The position numbers were made by a program, and so were the translations under genes. DNA of 64,000 nt from Nymphaea colorata (Eukaryota > Streptophyta > Magnoliopsida > Nymphaeales > Nymphaeaceae), in NCBI RefSeq assembly GCF_008831285.2, contig NC_045145.1, forward strand, positions 4,938,723 through 5,002,722. Reading direction: 5' to 3'. The notes under the pieces are model-generated. The model was not told where the DNA came from. It was given only the letters and a program-made list of their open reading frames with translations, and did no database searches. Numbering within the stretch: position 1 is the first letter of the stretch; each line of letters starts with the position of its first letter. Positions 36,601 to 42,600 of the stretch are shown piece by piece.

Positions 36601-39600
36601 TTCTATCTCTACAAGTAGTTCTTGATAGATTTTGGCTCATGGAGTGACAACCTCAATTTTGCGATGGACGGACATTGGCAATCTGGACACTGCATCGGTT
36701 TTGGGCTTAGTGGTCATTTTAGTTGTTTGAGTCCAAGTGTTTTATTTTAATACAGTGCATTTGTTTAAGTTTTAGTCATGACTCAATGTTACTTCAGCTA
36801 TTATTTATGCAAATGAAAAAAAAAAAATTGGTGTCAAATATTTGGTCGTGAGAAACTTTGGTATCAGAGTATAGTGTTTAGAGTTTTTGTCCAATGCCAA
36901 TGTCGATCACAAGCAGAGGAAAGGTCATCCAAGCCTGTTAGAGAAGAGTGTTTTTGATTTATTGTGAATTTTGAAGTTTTATAGTAGTCTTAACGGATTG
37001 CTTTACTTACGAATACAATTGTTATATTTTGTTTTCTTCCATGCGGTATAGTTTAAATGGCACGCACTAGAGGACGAAGTGCTAGAGGTAGAGACAGAGG
37101 CCCTCACAGCACCAGGGGTCGAAACGTGGAGACTCATCCTACTCGACTTTGGACACCTGTTGGAAACATCCAACAACAGCAAGCGTTCATCATGAACACC
37201 TTGCACATGATTACGGGGTTGATGCATGGATTGGCGCTGGACGTTCCTTCAAGAAGAAACTAGTACAAATACAAAGGGGACAACGAATGGTGAAGCAAGG
37301 GGCGCAACTCACCAACAGTTTATGAGCTTACATCCTCCAAAGTTCCATGGGAAAGGCACGACTGACGATGCAGAAGAGTGGATAAAAGAAACCGAAAAGA
37401 TTTTTACCACCCTGAAAGTACCTGACAACAAGAAGGTTCGGTATGGAACCTTTATGCTAAAATGAGATGTTGAGGAATGGTGGCAGACGCAACGTGAAGT
37501 GAAGTTCGCAAGTGGCGAAGCGACTTGGGAAGGATTCAAGGAAGCCTTCACACATGCTTACATCCCCGCCTTCACACGGGAGAAACGCATGCAACAATTC
37601 TTGGAGCTTCAAGAAAGAAGTATGAGGCTGCACGAATACGTCGTCAAATTCAGTGTGTATACTTTTGCTATGGACAGAGCGAATAAGTTCATCAGAGGAC
37701 TTAAAGACGGGTTGCGGAGCAAAGTAATGGGTAGTCGTCCACGAGACTTGGACGATGCAATTGACATGACCACACATTTTGATGAAGACTAGAACCAGAC
37801 GCATGAGACAGATAGGAGGAATGAATTTCTGCGGTCCAAACAGAGGCGAAACATGTTAAAGAGGAGGCGCAATGACAGGGTGAACTAGGGGGACAGGTTT
37901 AAGAGACAGAGGTCATCTTCATCCAGGCAGGACGAGGAATGCTCCAAATGTCATCGCCAACATCTCGGTAAACCATGTTACAGAGATGTCAGGGCTTGTC
38001 TCTACTACGGAACGCAAGGTCTTTTTATTCGTGAGTGCCCAATGAAGAAAGAGGCGGAGCAGAAGCGTGGTGTAGCCAACCAACCAGCAGAAAAGAAGGT
38101 ATATGGGAGAGTTTATACAACCATGGTAGAAGATTTGAAATCCATTGACCTGATTGAAGATACCCTTGTTGTTCCTTCTCATTGGGCACATATTCTATTT
38201 TTCTATGGTGGATCACATTCCTTTGTTTCTGAGAGATTTGCCGAACTTTTAAAGTTTGAAAGAAAGAATATGCCTTATGAATTGTTAGTCGCTAATCCCA
38301 TGGGAAGCAAAGACACATGCAGGACCTATTTAGAAAATGTGAAAATAGAAATACATGGACATTATGATGTAATCCTATGAATGGATTGGTTATGCCATGA
38401 CTATACGACGATAGATTGCAGAAGGAAAAAGTTGAAGATTGAGTTGGAGAACGCTCAAAAGATCGAATATGGGGTAAAAGCGTCCCAAGATCAAAGAAAG
38501 TTAGTTTTCTCAGCAGTTAAGGCAAAGAAATACGTGGAAAATGGGTGCATTGCTTATTTGGTTAGCGTGGATGCAATCGACCAGAAATTAAAACCCATCA
38601 GTGAGGTGCGAACGGTGAAGGACTTTGCAGACGTGTTCCCTAAGGATTTACCCGGATTGCCTCCTGTACGAGAGGTGGAATTTGACATCGAATTGATACC
38701 AGAAACTGCACCTATTTCTAAGGCTTCATATAGAATGGCACTAGCAGAACTGGAAGAATTAAAGAAACAGATCCGAGATTTGGCCAGCAAGGGATTCATA
38801 CCCCATCATATTTATTACCACAAGTTGTGCTGGTAATAAATGTCCATGTATTTCTATTTTCACATTTTCTAAATACGTTCTGCATGTGTCTTTGCTTCAC
38901 ATGGGCGTAGCGACTAACAATTCATAAGGCATATTCTTTCTTTCAAACTTTAAAAGTTCAGCAAATCTCTCAGAAACAAAGGAATGTGATGCACCATAGT
39001 CAAACAGAATATGTGCCCAATGAGAATGCACAAGAAGGGTACCTTCAATCAGGTCGGTGGATTTCAAATCCTCTACCATGGTTGTATAAACTCTCCCAAG
39101 TACCTTCTTCTCTGCTGGTTGGTTGGCTGCACCACGCTTCTACTCCGCCTCTTTCTTCTTTGGGCACTCACGAATAAAATGTCATTGCGTTCCACAGTAG
39201 ACACATGCCCTGACATCTCTGTAACATGGTTTACCGGGACGTTGGCGATGACATTTGGGGCATTCCTCGTCCTGCCTGGATGAAGATGACCTCTGTCTCT
39301 TGAATCTATCCTCCTAGTTCACTTTGTCACTGCGCCTCCTCTTTAACATGTTTGGCCTATGCTTGGACCGCAGAAATTCATTCCTCCTATCTGTTTTATG
39401 CGTCCTGTTCCAGTCCTCATCAAAACGTGTGACCATGTCAATTGCATCGTCCAAGTCTCGTGGGCGACTACCCATTACTTTGCTTCGCAACCCGTCTTTT
39501 AAGTCCTTTGATGAACTTATTCGCTCTGTCCGTATCAAAAGTATACACATGGAGGCAATAGTTTTCCAGGTGTCTGAATTTGACGACGTATTCGTGCAAA

Positions 39601-42600
39601 CTCATACTTCTTTCTTGAAGCTCCAAGAATTGTTGCATGCGTTTCTCCCGTGTGAAGGCTGGGATGTAAGCATGTGTGAAGGCTTCCTTGAATCCTTCCC
39701 AAGTCGCTTCGTGACTTGCGAACTTCACTTCACGTTGCGTCTGCCACCATTCCTCAACATCTCCTTTTAGCATAAAGGTTCCATACCGAACCTTGTTGTC
39801 AGGTACTTTTAGGGTGGTAAAAATCTTTTCGGTTTCTTTTATCCACTCTTCTGCATCGTCAGTCGTGCCTTTCCCATGGAACTTTGGAGGATGTAAGCTC
39901 ATAAACTGTTGGTGAGTTGCGCCCCTTGCTTCACCATTCGTTGTCCCCTCTGTATCTGTACTAGTTTCTTCTTGAAGGAACATCCAGCGCCAGTCCATGC
40001 ATCAACCCCGTAATCATGTGCAAGGTGTTCATAATGAACGCTTGCTGTTGTTGGATGTTTCCAACAGGTGTCCTAGGTCGAGTAGGATGAGTCTCCACGT
40101 TTCGACCCCTGGTGCTGTGAGGGCCTCTGTCTCTACCTCTAGCACTTCATCCTCTAGTGCGTGCCATTTAAACTATACCGCACGGAAGAAAACAAAATAT
40201 AACAATTGTATTCGTAAGTAAAGCATTCCGTTAAGACTACTATAAAACTTCAAAATTCACAATAAATCAAAAACACTCTTCTCTAACAGGCTTGGATGAC
40301 CTTTCCTCTGCTTGTGATCGACATTGGCATTGGACAAAAACTCTAAACACTATACTCTGATACCAAAGTTTGTCACGACCCAATATTTGACACCAATTTT
40401 TTTTTTATTTGCATAAATAATAGCTGAAGTAACATTGAGTGATGACTAAAACTTAAACAAATGCACTGTATTAAAATAAAACACTTGGACTCAAACAACT
40501 AAAATGACCACTAAGCCCAAAACCGACGCAGTGTCCAGATTGCCACTGCCCGTCTATCGCAAAATTGAGGTCGTCACTCCATGAGCCAAAATCTATCAAG
40601 AACTACTTGTAGAGATATAAAGAAGGGACAGAAGGGACAAAATTCCTCTGATTATGGAGAAATCCAGCCATTAATGGAACATGGCCCAACAAAATAATCT
40701 TTGATTTTGTAAAATAAATTCATAAAATGGCCTTATGAACCATAACTATAAGTCTCCAAATTTTAACACAAATTGCAGGTATGTCACATTACAAAAACGA
40801 GGTGTACAAAACCTCCATAATTTCGTAGACTTCCAACCTTGGTTCTTTGACAATGTCATGGTCATCGTGCTGAGCGACAACAGAAATCCCCGTGGGCACT
40901 CACGGGCAGAACAAAACATATCTTCACCAGGCGATTCAACAGATCGAGGGTAACCTGTAGTGAAGCCTCCTAGGATATCCCAGATCGCCGCTGCAGCAGC
41001 AGGGTCCCTCTTGGCACCCAGGGTGAGGGACTAGGAGATGCCTTGCTCTCCAACAGAAACAGAACAAAATCCCGGGCCCTTGTGCCGCCCAATACCCTAT
41101 GGGCCCTCCAGTGCAGACGGAGGAGTGTGCGTCAATAGTGAGCTCATGGGCAAAAACACAATCTCGCTCTCGCATGTACGATTGCACACAGTTCACGTTT
41201 CGCTTTCGAATTTCAAATGTGAGGGCTTCTCATCACTAAACATCGTCTATTACCTCTCATAGAAACCACCCTCACGCTCGGTTTCCCAGACAGAAGCAAT
41301 AAGTCATTTTCAATTTCTAAGGAGTGGGGAGTGGGGACAACCTATGGAATATATACGTATCAAGTATATTCTCCCACCACCCAAACAACGCAAAGTTGAG
41401 AAATCAAGAAACAACGAATATCACGTCTAGGAATCTCAAATAATAATAATATAATCATCGTTTAGAAATAAGAGATTTATATTTTAAATTCTCAGAACAT
41501 GACCTTTTTTTACTTTCAGATTTTATTTTCAGAACCCTTTGTTTGAAATTTACATAAAAATAAGGGTACCAAGGCGCAATAATACATAACATTTTGTCTT
41601 TCTACTGAATTTACAAACAAATCTATAAAATCCCCCTTTTTGCAAATTTTAAGAACTTAGAGAGTACCCAAATCGCAATTTCGTATGAAATCTTTGGTTT
41701 TTATTGAAAATAACTTTTGCAAGCAAGCCCCTTTCTGAAAAAGTTTTTAGCAAAAACGTTGCGGCATGAATTTTTAGAAATTATTACAGTTTTTCTGAGA
41801 ATTTCGCTAATAAGGTGGACTATTTCTAAAAATTTTCAACTCAATATAAACTTGGTCGAACCGTAAGTTTTCCTTCATTTCTGGCCCGATTTTCTCTCTC
41901 CTCAGGGCACGAGAGCTCCTTCTTCTTCTTCTTCCTGTTCGTTCGGCGGTGGGGCTTCCACCGTTCTTCCACCACCCAAAACCAAAGAGCAAAGCTCTTC
42001 GTCTCGCGAGATCCGGCGTTGGGTCTCCATGCTGTCTCACCTACGGACCGCTCGACGCCTTCAATCGCTGTCACCTCCTCTTCTCTCGTTCTCCCAGCAT
42101 AGCCACCGTGAGGAAGACCACTATTCGAACAAGACGCGTCTCTCTCGATCTCCCCTTTTGTTGCGACGAGGATGAACCGGCCCACACGGAGGAATGACAG
42201 GAGGAGGACGCTGCATTTCAGCTTTACCCAGAACGCTTCTCTGCCACCAGCGTGAGGAAAAAGGCTGGTTTTCCAGTCGATTGGGCAACAACGTTTGCTC
42301 GTCAATGCGGTCGCTCTTTCCCTTTATCTTATTTGTTGCTGATTTTTAGATTTTCCCTAAGTCGAGCAGAGCATTGCATTCCCGCCTTCTGTCGGCGACG
42401 TCACAGACTGCTCCTCCTATTGTTCTTGTTTATGTTTTGGTATCCTCGTAAGTTCTGTGGCCAGACACTCTGAGAGGGTTCTGGTATACCAGTTTCTTTC
42501 TTCTAGTTTGATTGAATCCTCTAACAAAGCCATTAACATAGATATTCATGCTCGGACCTAAGGTCGACTCTAGTGTCGTTTTTCACGAAGGCAATAACAG

